Assembly (NCBI GenBank): GCA_018296165.2
Contig: JACKQL020000001.1
Location: forward strand, 1,302,001 to 1,366,000
Direction of reading: 5' to 3'
DNA from: Termitomyces sp. T153
Lineage: Eukaryota; Basidiomycota; Agaricomycetes; Agaricales; Lyophyllaceae
DNA length: 64,000 bases
Position numbers and translations under genes: made by a program. Of this stretch, positions 53,411 through 64,000 are shown one piece after another (position 1 is the first letter of the stretch; each line of letters opens with the position of its first letter). The notes under the pieces were generated by a model, which had not been told where the DNA came from, searched no databases, and was given only the letters and a program-made list of their open reading frames with translations.

Positions 53411-55929
53411 ATGCATCTCGGTTCTCTCTGGATATTGTCTTTTCCTCTCTTGTTTTCCAACATTGATGCTAGAGCTCCTCCGGGCCCTTGGGATGGGTTC
53501 AACTTTGCCCCTCTGAGCAGAAATGTGCGGCCAAAAGCTCTGCACTCTAGCGGTGGGAATGTTGAGGCACTAGACCAACTTGTTCCTCCACACGATGGTT
53601 CTGCAACCCTGATTGGAAATGGTTCATATTTTGTTTTGGACTTCGGACAAGAAGTTGTGACCAACTTTGTTCCTTAATTCTGTATCACTCATTCTCATCT
53701 TAGGTTGGCGGTGAAGTTTCGCTCACGGTGAACAAAGCGACACCACAGTCGTCGATTTCTCTTTCATTTACCGAATCTTCTGCATTTGTTAGCCCGCTCC
53801 ATTCTGATGATTCGTGCCGTGCAGTCCCAACCATGGATTCCGATGGAGTTCAAACTTTGCCATTTCCGCTTTCTCCGGGCACTTTTGTACAAACAATTGG
53901 CGAGCAAAGAGGTGGTTTTAGGTACCTTACTATCGTGTCAAACGACAATAACCCCGTCACCATTTCCAATGTGTCCGTTCACACGACTTGGATGCCTCAT
54001 TGGGATGATCTGAGAGCATACAATGGTTACTTTTTTGCTCACGACCCTGTGTTTCATGATCCCGACTTTTTGACGAAACTTTGGTATGCTGGAGCATATA
54101 CAGTTCAGACAAATACTATCGATTCCCATCAAGCCCGCCAGCAACCCTGCCCTTCACCAAATGGTAAGCTTCAATAGCAATATATGCCCACGTAATTGAC
54201 CCGCTCTTGTGAAGGATGGGCAAATAACGCGTCAGGTGGTCCCGTCGATGGCCCAATCCTTGTTGACGGTGCAAAACGAGACAGGTATGTCTTGCTCTTC
54301 AGTGATGCTGTGAAAACAACGTCGTTCTCACTATGGCCGTTACAGAAACATCTGGCCAGGTAAGGTTCCTGTGACTTGACCAATGAGGTTTGATCAACTT
54401 GTAGCTGTAGGGGATATGGGAATCTCCTCCCATACTGAGTTCGTTGCATTGAACGATCTTCTTCCGACAAAGAATTCTCTAGCCGTCATGTTCTCGACAC
54501 AAGACCCCAACACTGGCTCTCTTCAATATTCAGGACCGCCAATCAATGCCAAAGGCAGCGACACTTATATAGGCTGGTCGTTGATTGGTACCCACAACTA
54601 CTACCTGTATACAGGGGACCTTGATTTCGTACGTCTCGTCTGGGGCAACTTCACTAAGGCTTTAGCGTTCTTGGAGGATCAAGTAGATTCAACAGGGCTC
54701 ATGAATGTCCCGCAAGCGTTTTCTAATGACTGGGGGCGCGACAACGGCCAAGGACACAATTCTGCAGCCAATGCTATCTTATATCAGGCAAGCACTCTTC
54801 TCTGGGCACTGCAATTCCAACCTGATTCAATTGTAATCTTCTAAGGCCCTCATTACTGCTGCAGACCTTGCAGCACGTCTTGGTTTCACGGACTTGGCTG
54901 CCTCCTACATAGCCAACGCGACCACTTTAAAAAGTGCTTACAATGATTTACTATGGGACGACACAGCTGGCATGTTCCGAGACAATCCTACTTCAACGCT
55001 GCATCCACAGGACGGGAATTCCTTAGCTGTTCTCTTCAACGTTACCAACCAGCAGTCCCAGAATGCGGCTATCAGCCAGGGTTTAACGAACTTTTGGACT
55101 GACATTGGCCCATTGAACCCGGAGCTCAACGATACAATTATTCCGTTTGTGAGCGGATTTGAGGTCAGCCTTTTGCTTGCCTTGGTTGTCAATCAAGGAA
55201 TCAAATATCCATCAAGGAGACTGACCAAAGTAGGTTCAAGCACACTTCATCGCCGGTCAAGGTGGAAGGGCTTTAGATCTCTTGCGTAGAGGTGCGCCTT
55301 TAATATGATATCAATCGCCTCAATAGTAAACTGACGTACACTTTTAGAGGTGAGCATTGCACTAGAATAGCAACATCTACCGGCTTCATCACCTATTAGT
55401 GGGGTTATATGCTTTATACAAATCTGTCTGTACAATCCACCCTGTTGGAAGGGTTTACGCGCAACGGGTCTCTAGGGTGAGATCATTTCTGTAACATGAG
55501 AGTAACTGTCACGGATTAACCGAGGTCAAATACAGATATCGTGCGGCTGCCGGTTACCACTTCGATCACTCATATACCAGTCATAGTCATGGTTGGGCGA
55601 CTGGTCCCACTCCAGCTTTGACCTTTTTCGTCCTCGGCTTGACGCCTACTTCTGCGCAAGGCGCGACGTGGTCTTTGGTACCAATGCTAAGTGGCTTGGA
55701 TGGTGCAGAAGGTGGCTTCACGACTAGCTTAGGTTGGTTTGGAGTTAAGTGGGAGATACGTGACAGCAAGTTGATGCTAGCGGTGGATGTTCCTGAGAGT
55801 ACTCGAGGCACTATTCAGCTACCTGGCACGGGGCCAATCCATATTGGAGGAGGAACATCTTCGATGCTCCCTGAGGATGGAAAATTGGAGATTCAGGGAG
55901 GAAATTACACATTGATTCAAGTCTTGTAA
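53411..55929 (+). CDS. Secreted GH78-like (alpha-L-rhamnosidase-type) six-hairpin glycosidase
   Basis: Signal peptide MHLGSLWILSFPLLFSNIDA at 53411. A beta-sandwich region follows (YFVLDFGQEV | VGGEVSLTV, RGGFRYLTIVSNDN). The catalytic (alpha/alpha)6 barrel begins near DPDFLTKLWYAGAYTVQTNT and runs through LVDGAKRDR | NIWPG | DMGISSHTEF, YIGWSLIGTHNYYLYTGDLD, SNDWGRDNGQGHNSAANAIL, LLWDDTAGMFRDN, FVSGFE, and HFDHSYTSHSHGWATGPTPA. VDGAKRDR...WPGD is the conserved acidic centre of fungal GH78-related proteins. A small C-terminal beta domain ends IQVL. Release of terminal sugars such as rhamnose from plant or fungal glycans is likely; substrate is inferred. A 14-base exon (54346-54359) encodes most of NIWPG. 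Confidence 0.8.
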
Positions 55930-56037
55930 TCTCGTCAGGCCAAACGGATATTTATTTAATTCGGAGGTCTCAACCAAATAAATGGACTCGGCTGAGGGAA
56001 GGGCGTCGTGGCTCTTGCTATTCCATAATTACCGTCT

Positions 56038-57130
56038 ATGATTTTGAGACCGTCTTGTACTTTGCCTGCCGTTCTGATTTCCTTCTTACTGCTTATAACG
56101 TCTTCCGTTTATGCGCAGGATGGGTCAACTTTTGAATGTCGAGTGACTACCGACGGCTTGAAATTCGATTTGACATCACTCGCGGGAGAGCACACAGCGA
56201 GGCGGAAGCGTGAAACACCACCTACATCTACTGTTGACCTTCTCAGGTTTAACTTGTGTGCAGAGCTTGAAAGGCAGGAGGATGTGGCTGAAAGCGATCA
56301 GGTGCACGTCATCCATTAGTTGGTCAAGTTAAACTAACTCTTTAGTTTTGAACAAGTGCACAAAAGGCACAAGGGCATGTTTTACGCAGATAAACAGCAA
56401 ACCAGATGAGAAAGATCGCATAATTTCTGTGATTCCATTGATGTCGGCCTCGACTCAGGACTTGACATTTCAAGCTGAAACTTCATGTGGGTAGCTACTA
56501 TGACTTGTCTCCGCTCTCTCACCGCTGAAAACAGCCCCAAAATATATCACAATCACTTCAATTGGCGCCGAATATCCACATCCTTCTAATGCCACGCCAA
56601 TACATCCATCGCTCAGGCTCACGATACTATGCAGTGGGGGGGAAACCTCTGACCCTGACTTCAAATCTTTTGATGGTTCGCAAGTTGTAGTTGAATGGAG
56701 CACACCTGCTGGTTGCCCTATAGAAGGGGATAAGGGTGGGAGTAACGACGATAGCGGTGGTATTCCTGACAATCAACCACCTCAAAATAACAAGCCAGAG
56801 AGTACCGGAAGCGGAGTTGGCTGGTTCTTCCTTGTGTAAGCATTCCCTGATCGACTCAATCAACAATCTCATTCCATCTCAGGCTTCTGATCGCTTTTGC
56901 TGCATATTTCGGTCTAGGTGCATATTATAATTACACGACTTATGGAGCCCGTGGTACAGACCTTCTGCCGTACGTCGGCCTTCTCATATACATTGAATGC
57001 CGCTGATCTTGACGGCAGACATCGCGACTTCTGGAAAGAAGTTCCATATATGCTCAGTGACGTTATCGGTCACCTCTGCTCCTCCGTTCGTCCACGGCGT
57101 TCTACGAACCGTGGTTATATTGCAGTGTAA
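56038..57130 (+). CDS. ATG27: Autophagy-related protein Atg27
   Basis: Start MILRPSCTLPAVLISFLLL at 56038 with a signal peptide to about VYAQ. Lumenal exons read FECRVTTDGLKFDLTSLAGE, RFNLCAELERQEDVAESDQ, CTKGTRACFTQINSK and PKYITITSIGAEYPHPSNAT. They continue LTILCSGGETSDPDFKSF and QVVVEWSTPAGCPI, with conserved cysteines of the mannose-6-phosphate-receptor-like fold. A Gly/Asn/Pro linker precedes one span (VGWFFLV | LLIAFAAYFGLGAYYNY). The cytosolic tail is HRDFWKEVPYMLSDVIGHLC ending RGYIAV. Atg27 is a type I membrane protein cycling between Golgi, vacuole and phagophore assembly site, required for normal Atg9 traffic. The in-frame stop just after the lumenal ETSCG is removed by an intron at about 56486-56532. 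Confidence 0.88.
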
Positions 57131-57495
57131 ATCTACTTGGCTTTTTCCATTATTTTAGCTCTACCTATCCGAAAATTAGTGGCTTAATACTAATACCCAT
57201 TGCCATGGTCAATTCTTCTCATAGACATGATAATCTACGCACCAGACGTAATCTTCGGGCGAGAAGATGTTTGCATCTATGTAACAACTCGGCATAAAGT
57301 ATGATGGTCATGACAGATGATGAGAATCACCCAGAATGAGAATCCACACTTCTTATAGCAATAAGCTATAGGCGCTTATTCACACCTATTTACATAAGCT
57401 CATGGTAACCCTGAAAGGTGTCGACCCTAAAAGGTGTCGACCAACCTCATAGGAAAATTCGATTTCATTTTTTGACTTCTATTCACTATTGCAGT
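57131..57495. other. Intergenic, promoter of the RNase H1-N-domain gene
   Basis: Holds no coding frame. AAAGGTGTCGACC occurs as a near-perfect tandem pair (CTGAAAGGTGTCGACC / CTAAAAGGTGTCGACC) at about 57411-57442, about 55 bases before the next ATG. Confidence 0.5.
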
Positions 57496-58653
57496 ATGGC
57501 GAGAAAGCCCAAAAAGTGGTATGTTGTCTTAGTCGGAAAATCTCCAGGTGTCTACGAGACTTGGTAAAGCCAATCATATCTTTTGCGCGACTGTCAACGA
57601 CTCCTTAACAGGTCAGAAGTAGCACCCCTTGTCAGTGGCGTACCTGGTGCAATTCATGAGAGCTTCAATACCATAGGAGAGGCCAGTCGAAATTTTGCGC
57701 AAGCCAGAGACAATGGAGTCACCAAGGTTGTGGAACACAGTTCCAGCGACTCAAAGCCACGCGTGGGTACTCCGAAAACGCCTCCCTCACACGAGAGTGT
57801 TCGGGCTTCCCCGTCTAGGAGCTCGCCGAGAGTGTTGGCAACTCCAAAGTCTCGGCGGTCTCCTCTACTAGGAAGCCCATGGAACATGGCCGAGGCTCCA
57901 TTGCCATTGCCTACCACAACGTTGCATCCCGATTTGACATATACACGAGGGCCGTCGTCCTCTTCCTCCCATGTCTTCCCTACGACCGAGCGACGTACTA
58001 GCTCTCGGAGCCCTCGCGTGATAGTTCGAACACCATATGATATCCAGTCATATCCCAGTGATACTGAAGAACCCTCCTCTCCCATTACTCTGTCGAAATC
58101 TTTTAGTGATCATTTGAATCTTGGAGGGCAGTCACCACAACAGGAAATCTCTTCTCTCATCTCCACTCCGATGAAAACACACCAGACAAGTAACAATTTA
58201 TCTCCCGTTCTCGGCGATAGCCCACCATCGGATTCCATGGAACCTCTTGTGCTGGACATCACCCTTAGCCCTTTGGATTCTCTAGAATTCTTTACCCCAA
58301 AGCCAAAGGACATCTCGCCCCTCGCGTCGAGTCCATCAATCCGTGGCGACCGACTGCATGCATCACTTTCATCACCAGAGTCTTCTTTATGCCCGAAATG
58401 CGATCTCATGTTCAAATTGGAACCTTCCTATTTTCCTGAAATGAAGGAAGAAACAGCACTCGAGACCCCATTTGATCCACGCTCGCCCTTGAGCAAATCC
58501 AGCTCCAAATTTGGTAGTCAGCTTAGGTTGGTCGTTTATGTCTCCGTCGGGGCGCTACTTCGCTCACTCAGAGTATTCAGTCGTGAAAGTAAAGGACGGC
58601 TCTCGCCTGATATGAAAGCCCAGCCGCCTATGAGCTTGCTCTTGTCGACTTGA
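57496..58653 (+). CDS. Protein with RNase H1 N-terminal (viroplasmin-like) domain, no RNase H domain
   Basis: Exon 1 57496-57563 (MARKPKKWYVVLVGKSPGVY and ETW), a 48-base intron, then exon 2 57612-58653, joined as W-SEVAPLVSGVPGAIHESFNT. Residues 7-55 form the small fold found at the N-terminus of eukaryotic RNase H1, which binds RNA-DNA hybrids and double-stranded RNA (K-W-Y-V-V, G-x-Y-x-T-W, V-x-G, A-x-x-x-S-F-x-T). The remaining 320 residues are Ser/Pro-rich and disordered with many SPR/TP sites, plus one C-x-x-C (LCPKCDLMF). No RNase H catalytic domain follows. In agarics this small domain is often found alone on hypothetical proteins. A nucleic-acid-binding role is inferred. Confidence 0.75.
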
Positions 58654-59083
58654 GGTTGTTCTAGGTTTGTCATTAACGCGAAATAATTATTCCGTCGGTA
58701 ATGGTGAATTTGACACGTAGCTTGAATCACTGATCGTTGAACAACATCGTGGTATCAGAAAAGAGTTGTGTGCGGGTTTTCCTTCACATTGGATACCTCG
58801 AAAGGCACATGATGACTATAATAGATTATGACAGTGAAAACGATGGTAATCTCTCCACGAGAAAAGGCGCTGGGAGCCATTAGAAGGAGTGGATTTCAAG
58901 GCTTGTACAATCATAGGCCCGATTCGCATCTCAGAGTATGGACGTGGTACTCGATACACGGCTTGTGTGAATATGTTACCGATAGGCATGAATGCAATAC
59001 GCAACAAGATGCAATGAATGCATGGATGGCCGATGCAGAATGTATGAGTTGTACTTATGAGTCAAACTTGTCGTTGAAGATAT
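58654..59083. other. Intergenic, upstream of Duo1
   Basis: An open frame begins at 58828 and runs in frame into Duo1, but its translation is unlike the family and includes the tandem repeat, so it is read as 5' flank or leader. Confidence 0.5.
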
Positions 59084-59159
59084 CAATCCGGAGTTACATA
59101 TTCAATCCGGAGTTACATATTCGATCCGGAGTTACATATTCGATCCGGAGTTACATATT
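59084..59159 (+). repeat. Four tandem copies of a 19-bp repeat upstream of Duo1
   Basis: Unit CRATCCGGAGTTACATATT, four head-to-tail copies differing only at the second base. It ends about 70 bases before the Duo1 ATG. A TATA-like element (TTTATAAG, about 59178) lies between the repeat and the start codon. The position suggests an upstream activating array, but this is inference. Confidence 0.9.
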
Positions 59160-59229
59160 TGGGCCGATTCGACACATTTATAAGCCACTTTCCTCCAACT
59201 CTCTCGACGTCACGAGATTTCAACACAAA

Positions 59230-60309
59230 ATGTATGGCTCTGATTCCTCATCCATCTTCTTCCCAGCAAGTGAATCACAATTGTTATCTGAATCTCCATT
59301 GCCCTCATCGTCTTCATCGCACACTGGACTTGGAGGGGACGATCTCTCCCTATCAGAGCTATCTTTGACCGATAGGACACCTGTAGCACATAAACCGTTT
59401 AGCCTTTTAGCGCGGACTAATTCAATACGCCCTGATGGCTCTGTGGATGGTGATATCCCGGAGGATGGTGTAAGAGAAGAAACGAACGACGATAAACAGA
59501 CCGAGCACGACAAACGACACGCAGCGAAGCTACGTGAGGACAAACTTCAAAGCGATATCTTCATATTGAAGAAGTTGAATTCCTCTTTCGCGTTGTTTAA
59601 CGAAGCGCTACAGGACACAGGATCTGCGAATCAAGTATAATACTCTCGCAACGTATTCGCACGTTTCTAAAATCTTTTCTACCTATATAGCGCGTCGCAA
59701 TGCAGCTGGAACAAACAGATGCACTTTTGAACAGATACATCAGTATTCTTTCCAAGTCCGAGGAGTTCACCCGTCTTATATTTGATCAGCGATGGCAAGG
59801 CGCGGAAGCTGTAAGTTGCGTGTATTGTTTTTACATTCTCCTCGTCTGAAATTGCACTATAGGACGAAGAAGCGCTTGAACGTGAAATAATAGCACAAAG
59901 AGAGAGGGCACGACGGGATGCTGAAGCGAAGGCGCTTGCGGAACAACAGGAAGAGGAGAGACGGAGACGGGAGGAACAGGAGAAGATTGAAAAAGAAGAG
60001 AGGGAACGTGTAGAACGCGAGAACAGGGAGAGGGCGGCTGTTCGTGGCGGAATTAGAGGCGTACGTGGTACCCGGGCTTCAATGCGTGGCACAGGTCGTG
60101 GCACGACGAGAGCTGGTAATTCCAGAGTTTGGATTATTCATGTGTATTTGACTGAATCTTTCGCAGTACCACGCGGTTCAACCTCGATTCGCGGTCGCTC
60201 AATAGGAGCAACCAGCACAGGCGCTGTCACATCGAAGTTGCCAATGCCAAATGCCACTGCGACACGTACATCATCAAGTTCGTCTGCTCGTACTTTATCA
60301 AGGCGATAA
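59230..60309 (+). CDS. DUO1: DASH complex subunit Duo1
   Basis: Start MYGSDSSSIFFPASESQLL at 59230. Four exons join as LKKLNSSFALFNEALQDTGS, ANQ | RVAMQLEQTDALLNRYISIL, SKSEEFTRLIFDQRWQGAEA | DEEALEREIIAQR, then a charged coiled coil (ERARRDAEAKALAEQQEEER) and an RGG-like basic tail (VRGGIRGVRGTRASMRGTGR). The LNxSFxxxNEAL...QLEQT...LL...Y...L block is the Duo1 core. Duo1 is part of the DASH/Dam1 ring that couples kinetochores to spindle microtubules. DASH is fungal-specific, which supports the host assignment. The basic RG-rich tail probably binds the microtubule surface. Confidence 0.88.
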
Positions 60310-60870
60310 AATGATACATTGGCATGCGGAGAATTGCGTTGGCTTGATCTTACGTGCATGATTGAAGATACCCTAATTTGTGCGTAATCTATGCTACTGT
60401 TTGTACTGCTGCTAGTATTAGGGACGTAGTTGGAAAGATAGTTTGCTTCAGGCAGATTGGATCTATATGACATCGCGAGGGTTGATCAGTTGATTTCTGG
60501 AGTAATACGCAAGGTAGGGCTCCAGTTACTGGAGTCTCCGAAGACCTGCTCGGCATTCATCGCCAGAGACGACACTGGTACAGTCACAGTACTGATATCA
60601 GAGGATCTCGAGGTATATTTTGTGGGTAGTGAGAAAGATGGAACATCAACCTAGAGTGACCTGGAATCTTGGTACGGTTGAAGTCGATTTCGAGATATTT
60701 GAAGGAACTGCTCTTTTTGCAAGGATGGGAGGGAGATAATGCTGGAAGCTGGACAGATATACCATACAATGTTAGTTTGGTTTCAGCCATTTATGTGTTC
60801 AGTGTTGAATGATGTTTGACTGGGGTGATCACAAAAATACATAGATCGTCGTCATATTTACTATCCAACC
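60310..60870. other. Intergenic, no gene seen
   Basis: Short frames in both directions show no motif. It is 3' flank of Duo1 and promoter of the helicase gene. Confidence 0.45.
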
Positions 60871-63800
60871 ATGACTGGACCGAAGCGCAAGCGGTCGAAC
60901 GTTGTTGAAGACATTGTCTACTCTGATGTGTCCTCTTCATTCGCACAAGAGTCATCCGACAACGAGATAGACATTTCTAACGTTCTTTCTGGCAAAAGAG
61001 CAAAAATTGTTGCAGATGACTCCGATGACGATGACTTTAACAACTTCCTGCAGAACACTATTGCAAAAAGAGATATCAAAGGGGGAACAGATGTAGTGAA
61101 GCAAGCTAAAGGCCAAGGGAAGATTATGAAGGGTGAAGTTGGCGGGGGCAGTTTCCAAAGCATGGGTCGGTTTCTATGCAGCCTTTTCTTGAAGCAATAT
61201 TGAAGCATTCTTTTCAGGACTTCATCCATCACTCCTGCGCTCTCTAACTCTCCAGGGATATAGAATTCCAACGCCGATACAGCGTCTCTCCATTCCTGCT
61301 CTTCTTACAAACCCTCCCCGAGATCTAGTTGGTATGGCGCGTACAGGATCTGGAAAATCTCTTGCATACATGGTTCCCCTTGTTCAGAGACTGGGAGGTC
61401 GACATGCTACAACATTTGGTGCTCGGGCTCTTATTCTTTTACCGACTCGAGAATTGGCGCTTCAAATCCTTAAAGTTGGTAAAGAATTGGCAAGAGGTTG
61501 GCGCTCAGACGCCGGTGAACATGCCGGTGACAAAGAAGGCGAAAGCTCAAACAAAGGACAAAGTTTGAGATGGGGTCTCGTCGTCGGAGGTGAAGGCCTC
61601 GACGAACAGTTCGAAATGATCACCAATAACCCTGACGTGTAAGTTCATCCTCTTTGACGTCGCGTCTGTTTAATAGTTCGCAGAATTATAGCAACACCAG
61701 GCCGTTTGCTTCACTTGATTGTGGAAATGAATTTGGACCTGAAATCTATCCAATATGTCGTGTTCGATGAGGCTGACCGCCTTTTTGAAATGGGTTTTGA
61801 AACGGCCCTCACAGAGATCATACATCGACTCCCTCCAACCAGACAAACATTGCTATTCTCCGCTACCTTGCCAAAATCTCTAGTTGAGTTCGCCAAAGCT
61901 GGCTTGGTGGAGCCCAAACTGGTGCGCTTAGACGCTGAAAGCAAGATCAGCACCGATCTCAGAATGGCATTTTTCTCTGTTAAAAAAGCAGAGAAGGAGG
62001 CTTGTCTTCTTTCGCTACTCCGCGATGTAATCAAAGTGCCTTTCAAGAGTGCTCATTCTGAAGCAATAGAAGAAGCTTCTGACAAACGGAAAGGCAAATT
62101 CAAACATTCAGAGCAATTCACAGCTCCCCACCAAACGCTCATTTTCGTAGCGACAAAGCATCACGTTGAATTCATGTCTGCTTTTTTGACTTCTGCAGGA
62201 TATGCGGTGTCTCACATCTACGGCTCCCTGGATCAGTCAGCTCGGACCTTTCAGATGGATCAATTTCGACGCGGAATTACGAGCATCCTTGTTGTGACTG
62301 ATGTTGCCGCCCGTGGTATTGACATTCCCGTCCTCGAGAACGTGGTCAACTACGATTTCCCTCAAGGTGCTAGGGTTTTCGTTCATCGAGTGGGACGGAC
62401 AGCTAGAGCAGGTCGTCAGGGATGGGCATGGTCATTCGTCACCAACACAGAGCTACCGTATCTCCTAGATCTCCAGTTGTTTCTCGCCCGGCCATTGAAA
62501 AATGATGTCACAGAAGATGGCGATGGGCCGTATATTGATTCCCTTGTCCTAGGGACTTTCGAGCGTAGCAAGATTGACGAAGACATCGAGTACATCCGAT
62601 CTCTCGAAGATGCGAATCACTCCCTGCCTTCTTTACGAGACGTCATGAAGAGGGGCCATACGTTGTACGAGAAAAGCAAAGGTAAAGCTAGCCCTCCCAG
62701 CTACAAACGAGCAAAAGAGATGATCAAAGACCCACAATGGTTGCTTGCGGGTTCCGATTCCGGTACCCATCCTGTGCTTCTGAGAGGCAAGAAGGAACAA
62801 AATAGAAGGGTAGAAGAGGAAGCAAGGAAGGCACTGATACGTGCAGTCAACTCATTTACACCTTCTGAAACGGTGTTTGAGATTGGGACGAAGGGCAATT
62901 CGACAAATGCAGCTCTTATGAAAGAGCGCAGAAAAGCGCTGAGCAGATCGACTCAGCGTACTTTGACATCAACCACTCCTGCCGCCCAGGAAGAGCCAGA
63001 CGAGTTTGTTTCCACTGGTAACACGATTGAAATGGCGGATGAAGCTGATATCGAAGTACGAGTACAATATCCTTCAGTACAGTATTATCTTCTCTCACAC
63101 TACTTTTTTTAGGCTGTTTTCGGTACATCGTCCAAGAAACAAGGTTACCGGGACTCAGAGTTTTACATGTCGCATTACCAAAAAGGAGCAGCAACTGAGA
63201 AAGGGTACGATAGTTAAACTCACCATTTCATCATGAAGCTGACAAAAGGAATGGTCCAGGTACTCATTGAATGATGGTGCCACCTTTGCTCAACAAGCTC
63301 AGAGTGCTACTTTTGATCTCACTGGAGATGATGTCGTTGCCGGTCGCCAAAAGCGTCAAAGCCAGTTGAATTGGGACAAGAAGAAGAAGAAATTTGTACA
63401 GGGCAATGGCGTTGGCGCGGACAATGTAAAACTTGTGAAAACGGAAAGTGGAACGAAATTGCCAGCTACCTATCGAAGTGGTCGCTTTGAGGAATGGAAG
63501 GCCAAGACAAGGACATCGTTGCCAAAGATTGGTGAAACTGAAATCGGAGTGACTGGTCGTCGGGCAGGAGACACTGGTGGACACAGGTTCCGACACAATG
63601 CGGCACTACCATCAAAACCTCTTGATAAGCTCCACGTGAGCTATGAGAGAAAGTTACGCCAATCGAACAAGAAACGAGAAGGAGAAGGAGAGACGGAGTC
63701 CATTGGAAAGTCAACTCGGCCCGGAGGGCGATATGGGGGCAAGGCCATGGGTAGGGTCAAGTCCGAGCTCAAGACAAGTGAACAGATTAGGAAGAGTAGG

Positions 63801-63878
63801 AAAACCATGGAGCAGAAAAGAGCGAAAAACGCTCGTCCTAGCCGGCATTCTGTCGGAAGAAAGAAAGGTCGTCGATAG
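60871..63878 (+). CDS. DBP10: DEAD-box ATP-dependent RNA helicase Dbp10
   Basis: Start MTGPKRKRSNVVEDIVYSDV at 60871. An acidic N-terminal region (DDSDDDDFNNFL) leads to a Q motif (GYRIPTPIQ), motif I ARTGSGKS, Ia PTRELA, Ib ATPGRL, II DEAD (VVFDEADRLFEMGF), III SAT, IV LIFVATKHH, V VVTDVAARGIDIP, and VI HRVGRTARAGRQG. The Dbp10 C-terminal domain follows (DSEFYMSHYQKGAATEKGYS | LNDGATFAQQAQSATFDL) and a lysine/arginine-rich tail ending GRKKGRR. All helicase motifs are intact. Dbp10 works in the nucleolus on 60S ribosomal subunit assembly. Introns near 61165-61220, 61639-61686, 63055-63113 and 63204-63260 interrupt it. Confidence 0.92.
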
Positions 63879-64000
63879 TAGATATACATGCGTAGTTACA
63901 ATGATTTATTACATCTCACAAAGACTGACCGACGTCACATTAATGAAATACGTGCTCATGGAAGATCAAGCCTGTATATTAGGACAGACATTCTAGCTAT

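Noticed and set aside
58828..59229. Upstream in-frame extension of Duo1
   Set aside because: The frame includes the 19-bp repeat and has no likeness to the family; the MYGSD start fits Duo1 proteins and lies after a TATA-like box.

Overview
The window is nuclear DNA of a filamentous fungus, most likely an Agaricomycete (mushroom-forming basidiomycete). Genes are dense and on both strands, cut by many short GT-AG introns (about 45-60 bases where I traced them). The gene set is typically fungal: DASH kinetochore subunit Duo1, Mdm31, Atg27, a UvdE-type UV endonuclease, a WOPR (Gti1/Pac2) regulator, an esterase with a fungal cellulose-binding module, and an uncharacterised family I associate with agarics. 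I found no tRNA, rRNA, CRISPR array or intact transposon. Exons were joined by eye from splice signals and family conservation. Gene extents are solid where a start and stop were read, but some internal splice sites remain provisional.

Layout. 0.2-5.4 kb: C2H2 zinc-finger protein (-), mitochondrial carrier (+), Vps3844-type vacuolar sorting protein (+). 5.4-15.5 kb is gene-poor: a WOPR regulator with a long gene-free upstream region, a membrane-anchored glutaredoxin-like protein whose active-site cysteine is replaced, a type II membrane O-fucosyltransferase-like protein, and two gaps of about 2 kb. 15.5-29.6 kb: secreted CE1 esterase with CBM1, a second glutaredoxin with its CPYS active site intact, HAD phosphatase, coiled-coil protein, BAX-inhibitor-1-like protein, CFA-type methyltransferase, Mdm31, and the uncharacterised agaric family. 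30-45.6 kb: large disordered protein, Rvs161/Hob3 BAR protein, UVDE, large disordered protein, Gyp5/EVI5-like RabGAP, Yippee protein. 45.9-63.9 kb: allantoinase, PA-TM-RING ubiquitin ligase facing an ataxin-3 deubiquitinase, GH78-like glycosidase, Atg27, a protein with an RNase H1 N-terminal-type domain, Duo1 and the Dbp10 helicase.

Most genes are housekeeping and unrelated in pathway. Functional themes do recur: membrane traffic and vacuole (Vps3844, RabGAP, BAR protein, Atg27), mitochondria (carrier, Mdm31), secreted carbohydrate-active enzymes (CE1-CBM1, GH78-like), and ubiquitin (RING ligase and ataxin-3 tail to tail).

The most interesting observations are structural. One glutaredoxin encodes its catalytic SYCP in an 11-base microexon, and its paralogue 7 kb away has lost the cysteine. 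Microexons of 10 and 14 bases occur in Mdm31 and the GH78-like gene. Short tandem repeats (32 bp and 19 bp) sit in the promoter spaces of Mdm31/CFA methyltransferase and of Duo1.
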